NCBI RefSeq assembly: GCF_014138605.1
Contig: NZ_JACJHX010000001.1
Location: 248,001-312,000, forward strand
Direction: 5' to 3'
From: Peribacillus huizhouensis
Lineage (GTDB): Bacteria > Bacillota > Bacilli > Bacillales > DSM-1321
DNA length: 64,000 bases
The notes under the pieces are model-generated. The model was not told where the DNA came from. It made no database searches and worked only from the letters and a program-made list of their open reading frames with translations. The translations under genes were made by a program, and so were the position numbers. The stretch's first letter is position 1, and every line of letters starts with the position of its first letter. Of the stretch, positions 46,795-55,877 are shown one piece after another.

Positions 46795-46875
46795 TTTTCG
46801 TTACACAGGTACTCGCTTTTAAGCGGGCGGTCTCAGGAGCCTCCTCAGTGCTTCTCTAAGTAGGAGTCTCGCATA
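46795..46875 (+). repeat. R2 repeat, degraded copy
   Basis: GCGGGCGGTCTCAGGAGCC, TCCTCAGTGC and TCTAAGTAGGAGTCTCGC align with the copy at 6253. It sits in the 465-base divergent spacer between ylaN and ylaL; nothing else was seen there. The glutaminase gene ylaM found here in B. subtilis is absent. Confidence 0.65.
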
Positions 46876-46976
46876 TTAACTACAATCAATATCTGCTAGA
46901 ATTTGTTACTTGAAAAAAACAACAATTCTTACGATGAAAAGAGCCTTAACATTTAAATAGAGAGGAATGTATATAA

Positions 46977-47474
46977 ATGGAATCTATCGTATTTATTCAA
47001 GGAAATGTGAAGTTTCCAATCACGTTAGATCCAGGTGTGTGGATCTTTGACGACCGGAAAGTTGAGATTGAAACCTATTTCAATTCTGATACTAAAGTGG
47101 AAAATGAATTAGAGGAATATACGATTGCAGCATCAAAGCATTGGGAAAAAGAAATCCGCGAGGGAGCAACAATGCCCCCAACATTAAAGACAGAAAGAAA
47201 ATTTGAGAAACAACGGCTATTAGAAGGTACGTTTGTTATTCCTTTTAAACCTTTTCTAGATAATGCTGAACCTAATTCTAATGCAACTGAAGTAGTAGTC
47301 AAAACAGCGAATTCTGAACAGACATTTACTAAAGAAGATGCAGAAACTTTTGTTATTGGTTTCTCTATTAATGGAAAGCCAATTAAAGAACATGGGCCAA
47401 TGTACATATACTTTGGAGATGGATCTAATATTCAGAATCCAATTAAAGATGTACGCGCATTCATTATTCGATAA
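46977..47474 (+). CDS. ylaL: YlaL-like protein
   Basis: 165-residue soluble acidic protein beginning MESIVFIQGNVKFPITLDPGVWIFDDRK. Function unknown; no enzymatic motif recognised. The N-terminal block with GVWIFDDR and the C-terminal PMYIYFGDGSNIQNPIKDVR look conserved. Assignment rests on position between ylaN and phoH and on similar size to B. subtilis YlaL. AGAGAGGAATG precedes ATG. Confidence 0.8.
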   Translation: MESIVFIQGNVKFPITLDPGVWIFDDRKVEIETYFNSDTKVENELEEYTIAASKHWEKEIREGATMPPTLKTERKFEKQRLLEGTFVIPFKPFLDNAEPNSNATEVVVKTANSEQTFTKEDAETFVIGFSINGKPIKEHGPMYIYFGDGSNIQNPIKDVRAFIIR

Positions 47475-47483
47475 TTTGAACCT

Positions 47484-47545
47484 GGTTCCATGACGTAGTG
47501 CCTTAAGTAAGTTTACCGACTCTTCGTCATGGAATCATAATTTTT
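47484..47545. terminator. Bidirectional hairpin ylaL/phoH
   Basis: GGTTCCATGACG pairs with CGTCATGGAATC around a long loop; TTTTT follows at a short distance on the plus strand. Lies between convergent genes. Confidence 0.65.
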
Positions 47546-47546
47546 C

Positions 47547-48875
47547 TTAAAGTAAATTAGCAGCAAGCTGAGCCAATCCAGACCTCTCACCTTTAATTAA
47601 TTTAACATGACCCGCAATCTGCTGTTCTTTAAATTTCTCCACTACATAGGTTAGCCCATTATTATATTCGTCTAGATATGGATGGTCTATTTGTTCAGGG
47701 TCTCCCATCAAAACGATCTTACTTCTTTCGCCAACCCTCGTCAAAATCGTTTTTACTTCATGTTTTGTAAGGTTTTGAGCTTCATCTATAATAATAAATT
47801 GATCAGGGATGCTTCGACCTCGAATATATGTTAGTGCTTCGACCTCAATCGAGCTCATACCTGCCAAGATTGCATCTAGTTCACCTGGCTTCTTTGTATT
47901 AAATAAATACTCTAAATTATCAAATATAGGTTGCATCCACGGCCTTAGCTTTTCTTCCTTTTCGCCTGGTAAATATCCTATATCTTTCCCAACCGGCACA
48001 ATGGGCCTTGCAACAAGCAACTTTTTATATCTTCCAAGATCTTCTGTTTGCATTAAGCCAGCTGCAAGCGCCAAGAGCGTCTTACCAGTTCCTGCTTTTC
48101 CAATTAGTGTAACAAGTGGAATATCCGATCTAAGCAAAATTTCCATCGCCATAACCTGTTGAACATTTCTGGCTTTAATTCCCCATATATGATCTTCATC
48201 AAAGATCAACTTTCTCGCTGTCTTTCCAGTAAAATCAACTAGTGCAACAGCAGATGCAGAAGTGCCTAGAATGTCTTTCATCAATATAAATTGATTTGGA
48301 TGCAGCGGTTCTTTTGTAATACTTGATACAAGTAGACTTCCTTTTCCATAAAATTGATTTAGCAGTTCGCGCGAAACTAAGATTTCTTGAAAACCACTAT
48401 AAATATGATCTAGTTCGACAACTCGGTCATTTAAAAAATCCTGAGATAATAATCCAATCGCATCTGCCTTCACACGAACAAGGGTATCTTTACTAACTAG
48501 GATAACAGTCTTGCCATTTTTTTTAGTTTGTTCTTCTAGCGAAAGGTTTTTGGCTACTGCCAGTATTCGATTATCATTTGTCTTTTCAATGAAAATTTCT
48601 TGGAGCTCATGAAATGAACGATGGTTTAACTCAATTCTTAATTCTCCGCCATTATGAAGCGGTATCCCGTGATGTAATTTTCCTTTTTCACGAAAACCAT
48701 CAATAAGCTTTGAGACTTGTCTCGCATTCCTGCCGATTTCATCCATATATCTTTTCTTTGAATCCAACTCTTCCAATACAACTGCAGGAATGATAACCTC
48801 ATTGTCTTCAAACGAAAAAATAGCGTATGGATCCTGCAGCAAAACATTCGTATCTAACACATAAATTTTGTTCAA
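47547..48875 (-). CDS. ylaK: PhoH family ATPase with PIN domain (YlaK)
   Basis: 442 residues. N-terminal PIN nuclease-like domain (about 1-150) with acidic residues YVLDTNVLLQDP (Asp8), EELDSK and DNRILAVA (Asp101), then the PhoH ATPase domain with Walker A GKAGTGKT at 259-266 and Walker B IIIDEAQN (364-367 DEAQ). PIN-PhoH fusions (PhoH2 type) act as ATP-dependent RNA helicases and RNases in mycobacteria; activity in Bacillus is inferred. Starts at TTG behind GGGAGG. Confidence 0.92.
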   Translation of the reverse strand: MNKIYVLDTNVLLQDPYAIFSFEDNEVIIPAVVLEELDSKKRYMDEIGRNARQVSKLIDGFREKGKLHHGIPLHNGGELRIELNHRSFHELQEIFIEKTNDNRILAVAKNLSLEEQTKKNGKTVILVSKDTLVRVKADAIGLLSQDFLNDRVVELDHIYSGFQEILVSRELLNQFYGKGSLLVSSITKEPLHPNQFILMKDILGTSASAVALVDFTGKTARKLIFDEDHIWGIKARNVQQVMAMEILLRSDIPLVTLIGKAGTGKTLLALAAGLMQTEDLGRYKKLLVARPIVPVGKDIGYLPGEKEEKLRPWMQPIFDNLEYLFNTKKPGELDAILAGMSSIEVEALTYIRGRSIPDQFIIIDEAQNLTKHEVKTILTRVGERSKIVLMGDPEQIDHPYLDEYNNGLTYVVEKFKEQQIAGHVKLIKGERSGLAQLAANLL

Positions 48876-49183
48876 AAGGACGCCTCCCGCCTAATCTTTT
48901 GTCGGAATATTTATGATGTTTTTCAAGGTGGTGACTTAGTACATAATAAAGTTCCACCGGCGTATCCTTTCACATTTTTTTAAATGCTTATAGAAATCTA
49001 TGGTGAATGCCCCCCTTTTATAGTGGACGAGACGACTGTTGATAAAATATATGTCAATCTGCATAAAGATAGAAGAACAATTACAGACTATAAAAGAAAC
49101 TTCCATCAGTTTATGTAGCCTACGTCATATACTTGTGGCTAGTTACCTTTGATAATCTAGAAAAGTACAAAGGAGGTTTATTA
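48876..49183. other. Divergent spacer phoH/ylaJ
   Basis: About 308 bases with no gene or repeat that I can recognise. AGGAGG at 49171-49176 is the ylaJ ribosome site. A GTG-type upstream frame (49133) is an artefact of the open frame. Confidence 0.5.
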
Positions 49184-49786
49184 TTGAGCAAACGCATATT
49201 TCCTTATTTAATTGCCAGCTTTCTATTCTTGAACAGCGGTTGTTCTGCCAATCAACAAGGTCAAGAGAATGTAAATACGAAGAAGCAGCAAGCAACAAAT
49301 GTGAATTATTCAACGATACAACAAACAGATCCAGCAACAAATTCTGACACTGCTAAAAGACTTATTGATTTGGCCTCTAAAGTTCCTCATGTAAATGATG
49401 CAACTGCAGTCGTTTTTGGTGATTATGCTATTGTTGGTATCGATATTGATTCTGATATTGAACGATCACAGGTTGGAACGATCAAATATTCAGTTGGCGA
49501 AACGTTAAAGCACGACCCATTTGGGGCTAAAGCAGCAGTAGTTGCTGATCCTGACTTAAATGCTCGAATTAGAGAAGTAGCTAAAGATATCCAAAATGGT
49601 AAGCCTGTCCGCGGAATCTTAAATGAACTATCGGACATTACATCAAGAATAATCCCAGAAGTTCCAGGAGATATCCAAGACCCTACTCCTTCAAAAGCAA
49701 TAGAAGAACAAAAAGGGAATTTAAATCATCAGGAAAAGAAAAACTTGGATGATAAACAAGAAAAGCAATCGAATGGATATAAATAA
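49184..49786 (+). CDS. ylaJ: YhcN/YlaJ family sporulation lipoprotein
   Basis: 200-residue lipoprotein from TTG at 49184, chosen because AGGAGG ends eight bases upstream and the signal peptide then starts cleanly (MSKRIFPYLIASFLFLNSGC, Cys20 in lipobox). The mature domain (about 70-150; VPHVNDATAVVFGDYAIVGIDID and GAKAAVVADPDLNARIREVA) is the YhcN/YlaJ fold found in spore membrane lipoproteins involved in germination or outgrowth. A Lys/Gln-rich tail follows. Has its own terminator. Confidence 0.9.
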   Translation: MSKRIFPYLIASFLFLNSGCSANQQGQENVNTKKQQATNVNYSTIQQTDPATNSDTAKRLIDLASKVPHVNDATAVVFGDYAIVGIDIDSDIERSQVGTIKYSVGETLKHDPFGAKAAVVADPDLNARIREVAKDIQNGKPVRGILNELSDITSRIIPEVPGDIQDPTPSKAIEEQKGNLNHQEKKNLDDKQEKQSNGYK

Positions 49787-49919
49787 AGGCAACCTTTGTA
49801 AGTTCATTTTCACTTCAACAAAAGTATCCTCTCTTCATATATATCATAAACTACCTAGATATTTATTAACTGTTTGTTAAGCAAGAGTAAAAGTTCAATG
49901 AAGAAATTTTTCTCCCCAT

Positions 49920-49951
49920 TAGAAGAGGATTTATGCCTCTTCTATTTTTTT
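49920..49951 (+). terminator. Terminator after ylaJ
   Basis: TAGAAGAGG/CCTCTTCTA stem, loop ATTTATG, then TTTTTTT. Confidence 0.88.
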
Positions 49952-50095
49952 ATTATAAAAAAAACATGGTATACTTAATTATCGAAGTTTTTATACTGTA
50001 TTATTTACCATTGTTATATCTAATATTTATTATAAAAAAATGGTTTAACATAGTCTTTATTAAGTTAATTTTTTATTCCGAAAGAGGTTTTTGCG

Positions 50096-50296
50096 ATGAA
50101 TGTAAAATGCGTAATTTGTGATAAAGTTGAACCCATTCCTACAGATTCTCCCGAAGCGAAAAAGCTCCGAAATCGCCCGATTCATACATATATGTGTCAA
50201 GAATGCCATCAGAGAATCGAAGAAAAAACAAACGCTCGTATTAATACAGGCAATTTCAGACTTTATCGAACTGTTAAGAAGGATGATGAATGGTAA
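50096..50296 (+). CDS. ylaI: YlaI, DUF2197 zinc-finger-like protein
   Basis: 66-residue basic protein with two Cys pairs, C-V-I-C at 5-8 and C-Q-E-C at 34-37, a likely zinc ribbon. The family is small and uncharacterised. AGAGG lies before the ATG. It sits between ylaJ and convergent ylaH as in B. subtilis. The start at MNVKCVICDK is well supported by the motif being at the N-terminus. Confidence 0.88.
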   Translation: MNVKCVICDKVEPIPTDSPEAKKLRNRPIHTYMCQECHQRIEEKTNARINTGNFRLYRTVKKDDEW

Positions 50297-50365
50297 AAAA
50301 AACTATTGTTCTCTTAATTTTGATCATATATCACGGTCATCTTAAGGCTTAGTAGAAGCGTAGGT

Positions 50366-50407
50366 GAGGAATCAAGAAAATTCTCACTGATTGAAGTTTC
50401 ACTTTAT
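50366..50407 (-). repeat. R1 repeat end, reversed
   Basis: GAGGAATCAAGAAAATTCTC then ACTGATTGAAGTTTCACTTTAT, the reversed left end of R1. The hairpin arm is diverged. Confidence 0.65.
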
Positions 50408-50482
50408 CAATTTCTTAACTCTCCTTCGCATATACAAGTATATGTATGAGCTTTACGTTAGGAACATACTCAAGCAAATACG

Positions 50483-50562
50483 AAAGGGTCTAACCTCACA
50501 TCTTCTATACATCGTTTTAATGAAACAATTACCGATGTATATAATGTGAGGTCAGACCCTTT
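50483..50562. repeat. Long hairpin between ylaI and ylaH, R3-like
   Basis: AAAGGGTCTAACCTCACAT pairs with ATGTGAGGTCAGACCCTTTT, inner arms ATACATCG/CGATGTAT. The right flank AGGTCAGACCCTTTTAAGG is close to that of the R3 copy after trpA. It ends ylaH and perhaps ylaI. Confidence 0.7.
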
Positions 50563-50571
50563 TAAGGACAT

Positions 50572-50880
50572 CTAAACCTGCTTTTCTGTTCTTGAGTTAT
50601 GCAAGCGATACTTATAAATTCCGAGGACAAAAGCTGCAATGACAAGTGCTTCTCCCATCGGCAGGAACACTGCTAGGAAGGAAAGAACAGTACAACCAAG
50701 AGCCATAATTGCATAAATGACTACGTTCTTTAACAGTGGTAGTTTTTTCGCAAACCCTAACTGATAGACAACGACACAAAGTGCAAAAATTGTTAAATAC
50801 AAGTACCACATTCCAGCCTCTGGATTCTCATCCACCCGATATAGAGAAGCAAAAAATGACAAACGCTCCTGGATATCCAT
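50572..50880 (-). CDS. ylaH: YlaH-like membrane protein
   Basis: 102-residue protein with three membrane helices (about 25-42, 50-68, 72-90) and a basic C-tail ([11 protein letters not shown]). Function unknown; family named after B. subtilis YlaH. The N-terminal segment [20 protein letters not shown] is soluble. TAGGAGGG precedes ATG. It follows typA by about 30 bases and may be co-transcribed with it. Confidence 0.88.
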   Translation of the reverse strand: MDIQERLSFFASLYRVDENPEAGMWYLYLTIFALCVVVYQLGFAKKLPLLKNVVIYAIMALGCTVLSFLAVFLPMGEALVIAAFVLGIYKYRLHNSRTEKQV

Positions 50881-50909
50881 TTCAAACCCTCCTAGTAGCT
50901 AATTATTTA

Positions 50910-52754
50910 TTATTCAGCCGTTTCAGCTTGTTTTTTCTTTTTCGCTGCTTTTTCACGTTCATTTTTATCAAGAATCTTTTTACGAAGACGGATCGATTCA
51001 GGTGTTACCTCACAGTATTCGTCATCATTTAAATATTCAAGCGCTTCTTCAAGAGACATGATTTTCGGCTTTTTCATTGTTGAAGTTTGATCTTTGTTTG
51101 CAGAACGCATATTCGTCATTTGTTTTGCTTTAACGATGTTTACTGCTAAATCATTTTCACGATTATGCTCACCAACGATCATTCCTTCATAAATTTCAGT
51201 GCCTGGTTCAACAAAAAGCATACCTCTGTCTTCAACTTGCATCATACCATATTGCGTAGATTTTCCTGTTTCCATCGAAACAAGTACACCTTGACGTCTT
51301 CCACCAACTTGTCCAGTTTGCATCGGCTGATAGCTGTCAAATGTATGGTTTAATATGCCATAACCGCGCGTTAAAGATAAGAATTCTGTAGAATAGCCAA
51401 TTAATCCACGTGCAGGAATGTTAAAAATAAGGCGAACTTGTCCACCATTATTAATCATATCTAACAACTCGCCTTTACGAGCTCCCATTGATTCCATAAT
51501 AGCACCTGTATGTTCTTCTGGCACGTCAATTTGAACCCGCTCAACTGGTTCACAACGAACTCCGTCAATGACACGAACGATTACTTCTGGTTTAGATACT
51601 TGAAGCTCATACCCTTCACGTCGCATGTTTTCAATTAAGATTGATAAATGAAGCTCACCGCGACCTGAAACTGTCCAAACATCCGGTGAATCTGTGTTAT
51701 CAACTCTTAAGCTCACATCTGTTTCAAGTTGAGTTCTTAAGCGCTCTTCAATTTTACGAGCTGTAACATATTTCCCTTCACGACCCGCAAATGGACTGTT
51801 ATTTACTAAGAATGTCATTTGAAGCGTCGGCTCGTCAATTCGTAAGACAGGTAATGCTTCTTGATGTTCAGTTGGACAAACCGTTTCACCAACGTTAATA
51901 TCTTCCATACCGGAAACAGCGATCAAGTCACCTGCAACAGCCTCTTGGATTTCAACTTTTTTCAAGCCGATGTAACCAAAAATTTTCGTTACACGGAATT
52001 GCTTGACAGAACCATCAAGTTTCATTAAAGCTACTTGTTGACCAACATGCATTTTCCCACGGAAAACACGACCGACACCGATACGACCGACATAGTCGTT
52101 ATAATCAAGCAATGCCACTTGGAACTGAAGTGGTTCATCACTGTTGTCAACTGGAGCAGGAATATTCTCGACGATCGCTTCAAATAAAGGAGTCATATCC
52201 TCTTCTTGTTTAGCTGGATCAGGGTCAATACTTGCAGTTCCAGATATACCAGAAGCATAAATTACCGGGAAGTCCAGCTGATCATCCTCAGCACCTAGCT
52301 CAATAAATAAGTCAAGTACTTCATCCACTACTTCTTCCGGACGTGCTGATTCTTTATCAATTTTGTTTACCACAACAATTGGTGTGATTTTTTGCTCTAA
52401 TGCTTTTTTCAAAACAAAGCGTGTTTGTGGCATACAACCTTCATAAGCGTCAACAATTAGCAGAACACCATCAACCATTTTCATGATTCGTTCTACTTCT
52501 CCACCAAAGTCAGCGTGACCAGGTGTATCCAGAATATTAATGCGTGTTTCTTTATATTGAACAGCCGTGTTTTTCGCAAGAATGGTAATTCCACGCTCTT
52601 TTTCAATAGCGTTAGAATCCATCGCACGTTCTTCTACGTGCTCATTCTCACGAAAAGTACCTGATTGCTTCAGCAATTGATCCACCATTGTCGTTTTCCC
52701 ATGGTCAACGTGGGCAATAATGGCTATATTTCGAATATTATTACGTAATTTCAA
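50910..52754 (-). CDS. typA: Translational GTPase TypA/BipA
   Basis: Ribosome-associated GTPase of the EF-G/LepA superfamily, involved in 50S assembly and stress or cold adaptation. 614 residues. G motifs: AHVDHGKTT (14-22), DTPGHADFGGEVER near 75 and VNKIDKE near 129; then domain II, EF-G-like III and V, and the BipA-specific C-terminal domain. I start at TTG 52754 (MKLRNNIRNIAII), with AGGAGTG six bases upstream; the GTG three codons earlier overlaps that site, and B. subtilis YlaG starts at MKLRN. Confidence 0.95.
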   Translation of the reverse strand: MKLRNNIRNIAIIAHVDHGKTTMVDQLLKQSGTFRENEHVEERAMDSNAIEKERGITILAKNTAVQYKETRINILDTPGHADFGGEVERIMKMVDGVLLIVDAYEGCMPQTRFVLKKALEQKITPIVVVNKIDKESARPEEVVDEVLDLFIELGAEDDQLDFPVIYASGISGTASIDPDPAKQEEDMTPLFEAIVENIPAPVDNSDEPLQFQVALLDYNDYVGRIGVGRVFRGKMHVGQQVALMKLDGSVKQFRVTKIFGYIGLKKVEIQEAVAGDLIAVSGMEDINVGETVCPTEHQEALPVLRIDEPTLQMTFLVNNSPFAGREGKYVTARKIEERLRTQLETDVSLRVDNTDSPDVWTVSGRGELHLSILIENMRREGYELQVSKPEVIVRVIDGVRCEPVERVQIDVPEEHTGAIMESMGARKGELLDMINNGGQVRLIFNIPARGLIGYSTEFLSLTRGYGILNHTFDSYQPMQTGQVGGRRQGVLVSMETGKSTQYGMMQVEDRGMLFVEPGTEIYEGMIVGEHNRENDLAVNIVKAKQMTNMRSANKDQTSTMKKPKIMSLEEALEYLNDDEYCEVTPESIRLRKKILDKNEREKAAKKKKQAETAE

Positions 52755-52810
52755 GCAATTCACTCCTAGAGGAAATTTAGTTTAGGCATATCTATATCAT
52801 TAACTTACAT

Positions 52811-52819
52811 ATTATATCA
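52811..52819 (-). promoter_or_regulatory. Likely typA promoter, extended -10
   Basis: On the minus strand TGATATAAT (52819-52811) fits an extended -10 (TGnTATAAT). The -35 is weak (TTTGAT, 16 bases upstream). Confidence 0.45.
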
Positions 52820-52881
52820 CAAACATAGTATAATCAAAGCAAGAAATTCTGTACATTATAAATAAATAAAGAGGTGAAATC

Positions 52882-53064
52882 ATGAATATTAAATGGAATT
52901 TCCTTGTATTGGCATTATTAGCAGTTATCTGTATAAGCGGAATTGGTATTGCAATTGCAGAAAAAAGCATCACAATTGCCGCTATATGTGTTATAGCTTT
53001 AACAGTTATTATGGGGTACGGGTTTACCCAAAAGAAAAAATTACGTGAACAAGGAAAGTTATAG
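52882..53064 (+). CDS. ylaF: YlaF-type small membrane protein (DUF5325)
   Basis: 60 residues, two hydrophobic helices (about 7-27 and 30-48) and a basic C-terminus (TQKKKLREQGK). Function unknown. AGAGGTG precedes ATG. Position divergent from typA and size match B. subtilis YlaF. An overlapping minus-strand frame at the same place is not credible. Confidence 0.82.
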   Translation: MNIKWNFLVLALLAVICISGIGIAIAEKSITIAAICVIALTVIMGYGFTQKKKLREQGKL

Positions 53065-53186
53065 AAAAGAGCGTCAAAAAAGGTTGAGCATATACTTTGT
53101 CCGCCGTTTATTTTGTCATTTATATACAATTTAAACAATTCATTAAAGAAATTAGTTCAGCCACGTTATCGGATTTTTTCGATCAA

Positions 53187-53232
53187 CAATAAAGTGAAAC
53201 TTCCATTTCGCTCGGTAAGTTTCACTTTATTG
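53187..53232. repeat. Minimal R1 element made of its two ends
   Basis: CAATAAAGTGAAACTT and AAGTTTCACTTTATTG, perfectly inverted 16-bp arms around a 14-base loop. It equals the R1 left end facing its own copy. The surrounding 53065-53416 has no gene. Confidence 0.8.
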
Positions 53233-53416
53233 ATAATTCTCGAAATTTGAGTATTTCAGCTTGAATGTCAAGTTTGAGACTAACATATTAAGATGCGAAA
53301 TTACAAGAGATACTTTTACTTCTCATATACAGAGAGCAACAGACAATTGCGCTAATATCTACAATAATACACCTGATAATTAGCAATTAAGATTTCAGCT
53401 GGTGAACTTACTAAGT

Positions 53417-54232
53417 TTAGTATTTTACAGTTGGCCAGCCATTTTGGAAATATGTTTCAGAAATCGCTTGATGAAGACCCGGTTTAGAAACAAACAATGA
53501 TGAGCCATTTAAATAATCAAGTGGATTTCCTGACATCGTTGTAATTTCACCGCCTACTTCTTCAATTAAAATGGAACCTGCAGCAAAATCCCACGGTGCA
53601 AGTCTCATTGTCATATAAGCATCTATTCTTCCGGAAGCAACAAAAGCCATTTCAATAGCTGCCGATCCATATGATCTTGTACCCCTGACATCCTTTATTA
53701 TAGGTGTAAGAATCTGATGATCAACCCTTTTATTTTCCATAAGCCAGGTGGCATTAATTGACAGTATCATTTCTGAAATCGATACTTTTTTCAAATTCGT
53801 CAGTTTCATATTATTTAAATATGCACCTTTACCCTTAATTGCATGATACAATTCATTTTGTACAACATCATAAATAAGTCCAATTTTGCCGACACCATCC
53901 TCATAAATTCCAATGGATATTGCAAAATTCCGTTGTTGATGAACAAAATTCATCGTCCCATCGATTGGGTCAATAATCCAAACAACGCCCTTTAAGTCCG
54001 TAATCCGTTTCCCCATTCCTTCTTCCCCCAAAATTCGATGAGTAGGAAACGTTTCAGTAATGTTATCAAGAAAAAATTGCTCGATTTCTTTATCCATATT
54101 GGTAACTAAATCATTGGCGTTTGCCTTAGTTTCAATATTGAGGTTCTCTTCAAATGATGATTTAAGTCTTTTTCCCGCGGTCATGATCCAATCCTTTGCA
54201 TATGTATCAATCTCTGAATAATTCTCCATCAT
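53417..54232 (-). CDS. yktC: Inositol monophosphatase family protein YktC
   Basis: 271-residue Mg-dependent phosphatase of the inositol monophosphatase family. Metal-binding motifs: GEEGM near residue 72, WIIDPIDGTMNFVHQ near 86-100 (DPIDGT) and WDFAAG near 214. Known B. subtilis YktC hydrolyses inositol monophosphate in vitro; the real substrate is unclear. I start at the ATG at 54232 (MMENYSEIDTYAK), after GGAGGATAAA; the frame opens 23 codons further upstream without support. Confidence 0.9.
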   Translation of the reverse strand: MMENYSEIDTYAKDWIMTAGKRLKSSFEENLNIETKANANDLVTNMDKEIEQFFLDNITETFPTHRILGEEGMGKRITDLKGVVWIIDPIDGTMNFVHQQRNFAISIGIYEDGVGKIGLIYDVVQNELYHAIKGKGAYLNNMKLTNLKKVSISEMILSINATWLMENKRVDHQILTPIIKDVRGTRSYGSAAIEMAFVASGRIDAYMTMRLAPWDFAAGSILIEEVGGEITTMSGNPLDYLNGSSLFVSKPGLHQAISETYFQNGWPTVKY

Positions 54233-54682
54233 TTTATCCTCCAGACATAGATGTATAAAATCTACTAACGATAATTCGTACTTCAAGAATAATGGAAACA
54301 TTGTCCTGTATCAAGTTTTATCATATCGTATTATTCAATTGGAACCTGATCTTAAGGGTTCCCATAATCAAACTAATTTACAAATTGAATAGGCATATTA
54401 TAAAAGCTATTCATTTAAAATAGGGAAAGCAAATAAAATTTCATATTGGGGGTACTACTGCCCGAAATGTGGGATAAGCCACAACAGCGTTATATGTAAA
54501 GCCGAGCTGCAATAAATATTTTATTACCTTGTTCACATGATTACCCACCTTGTCCTATGACGAAAAGCGGACACCATTTACTTTAAAAAAACGGTGTCCG
54601 CTCAGCTATATTTAACTTTCATAAAACAACTATGGTGAATCCAACAATTCTTCGTTTCTTTCTTGATCATAATTACTATAAA
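54233..54682. other. Spacer with R1 fragment and hairpin
   Basis: R1 far-end fragment at 54447-54478 (TTGGGGGTACTACTGCCCG, GTGGGATAAG). Perfect 10-bp stem AGCGGACACC/GGTGTCCGCT at 54567-54603, followed on the minus strand by TTTTC, likely the ykzI terminator. No gene seen. Confidence 0.6.
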
Positions 54683-54880
54683 TTACAGTGCCTTTAGTTT
54701 TACAAGCTCATTCCGAATACGTTCTAATTTTTGCTTACACTGATTTTTCTTCTGATCATTTTCTTCCTTTATTGCTTCAAAAAGAGTAGCCAATTCATAA
54801 TCCATTTCCATTCGAAGCACTGCTTTTCGGTGTTTTTCAACTTCTTTAGCTTTCATTGCTTGATTCATTACTTGTTTCAT
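54683..54880 (-). CDS. ykzI: Small helical protein, YkzI-like
   Basis: 65 residues, strongly charged and helical: MKQVMNQAMKAKEVEKHRKAV and a Lys/Glu-rich remainder, likely a coiled coil. AAAGGAG precedes the ATG. No known domain. Called YkzI-like from size and position between yktC and yktB; sequence identity to B. subtilis YkzI was not checked. Confidence 0.65.
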   Translation of the reverse strand: MKQVMNQAMKAKEVEKHRKAVLRMEMDYELATLFEAIKEENDQKKNQCKQKLERIRNELVKLKAL

Positions 54881-55064
54881 AAATAATTAACTCCTTTCAG
54901 TAATTGACCAAATTTTCTGTTTTTTTATTACATTCTATGATTTCACTGTGAAAATCGTAACTAAATTGTGCTCTAACCTATACTGAAGTTTTTGTAATCT
55001 GATTTTTTTAATTATGTTTTTACCTATGCTACAATAGCCCTTAAAGGAACTAAGGAGGAAAAAA

Positions 55065-55697
55065 ATGAACGTAACATGTTTTTCAGCTGCAGATTTTGAC
55101 GTATTTAAAATCGAAGGACTCGATAATCGAATGGAAGCACTCAAAGATCAGATTCGCCCTAAACTAGATGCACTTGGGAACCACTTTGCAGGTGAACTTT
55201 CCACAATGACTGGTCAAGAACTATACCCACACATAGCTAAACATTTAAGACGAACCATCAATCCACCAAATGATACTTGGGTTGCTTTCGCCGCTAACAA
55301 ACGAGGATATAAAATGATGCCTCATTTCCAAATTGGTTTATGGGGTAGCCATATGTTCGTTTGGTTTGCTGTCATTTATGAAGCTCCCATGAAGGTTCAG
55401 TTCGGTCAAACACTTGAAAAATCTGTGAAAAATATTAATAAAAACATTCCTGCCAATTTTGTGTGGTCGTTAGATCATACAAAACCAGAAGTGATTCCCC
55501 ATAAAACACTATCTGTGGAAGATTTAACTGCTATGTTCAAAAGGTTGCAAGAAGTAAAAAAAGCGGAAATTCTTTGTGGTATTAAAATCTCGCGTGAGGA
55601 TGCTATTAACCTCTCAGACAGTGATTTTATCAATACTATTCATAATGCTTTTGTCCATTTAATACCCTTGTACACACTAACTGAAACATCCCTTTAA
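55065..55697 (+). CDS. yktB: YktB, DUF1054 (UPF0637) family protein
   Basis: 210-residue cytoplasmic protein of the UPF0637 family, function unknown. Conserved segments: CFSAADFDVFKIEGLDNRM (about 5-23), HLRRTINPPNDTWVAFAANKRGYK (about 62-85) and PHFQIGLWGSHMFVWFAVIYEAP (about 89-111). AAGGAGGAAAA precedes ATG. In B. subtilis the next gene is yktA; here the trp operon intervenes. Confidence 0.92.
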   Translation: MNVTCFSAADFDVFKIEGLDNRMEALKDQIRPKLDALGNHFAGELSTMTGQELYPHIAKHLRRTINPPNDTWVAFAANKRGYKMMPHFQIGLWGSHMFVWFAVIYEAPMKVQFGQTLEKSVKNINKNIPANFVWSLDHTKPEVIPHKTLSVEDLTAMFKRLQEVKKAEILCGIKISREDAINLSDSDFINTIHNAFVHLIPLYTLTETSL

Positions 55698-55750
55698 AAA
55701 TCTGATTTCATATGCAGGATATCCAATTATACGTTGGACAAAAAAAGTAA

Positions 55751-55870
55751 AGGAGGTTGTCTCAAATGTAAGAATTTAACTTCGCAACTCAACTTTCCAG
55801 TTTTGCTACGTGTTTTTAATACGTTCACTGGTGTCGTTTACGAAGTCAGACCCTTTTGAGACATCCTCCT
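55751..55870. repeat. R3 long hairpin element, copy C (trp operon terminator)
   Basis: Outer arms AGGAGGTTGTCTCAAA and TTTTGAGACATCCTCCT flank a 90-base imperfect stem. On the minus strand TTTACTTTTTTT follows, so it likely ends the trp operon just after trpA. Confidence 0.75.
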
Positions 55871-55877
55871 ATTTAAA

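Noticed and set aside
52812-53138. 108-codon minus-strand frame opposite ylaF
   Set aside because: ylaF has a proper ribosome site, membrane-protein composition and synteny; the opposite frame has none.
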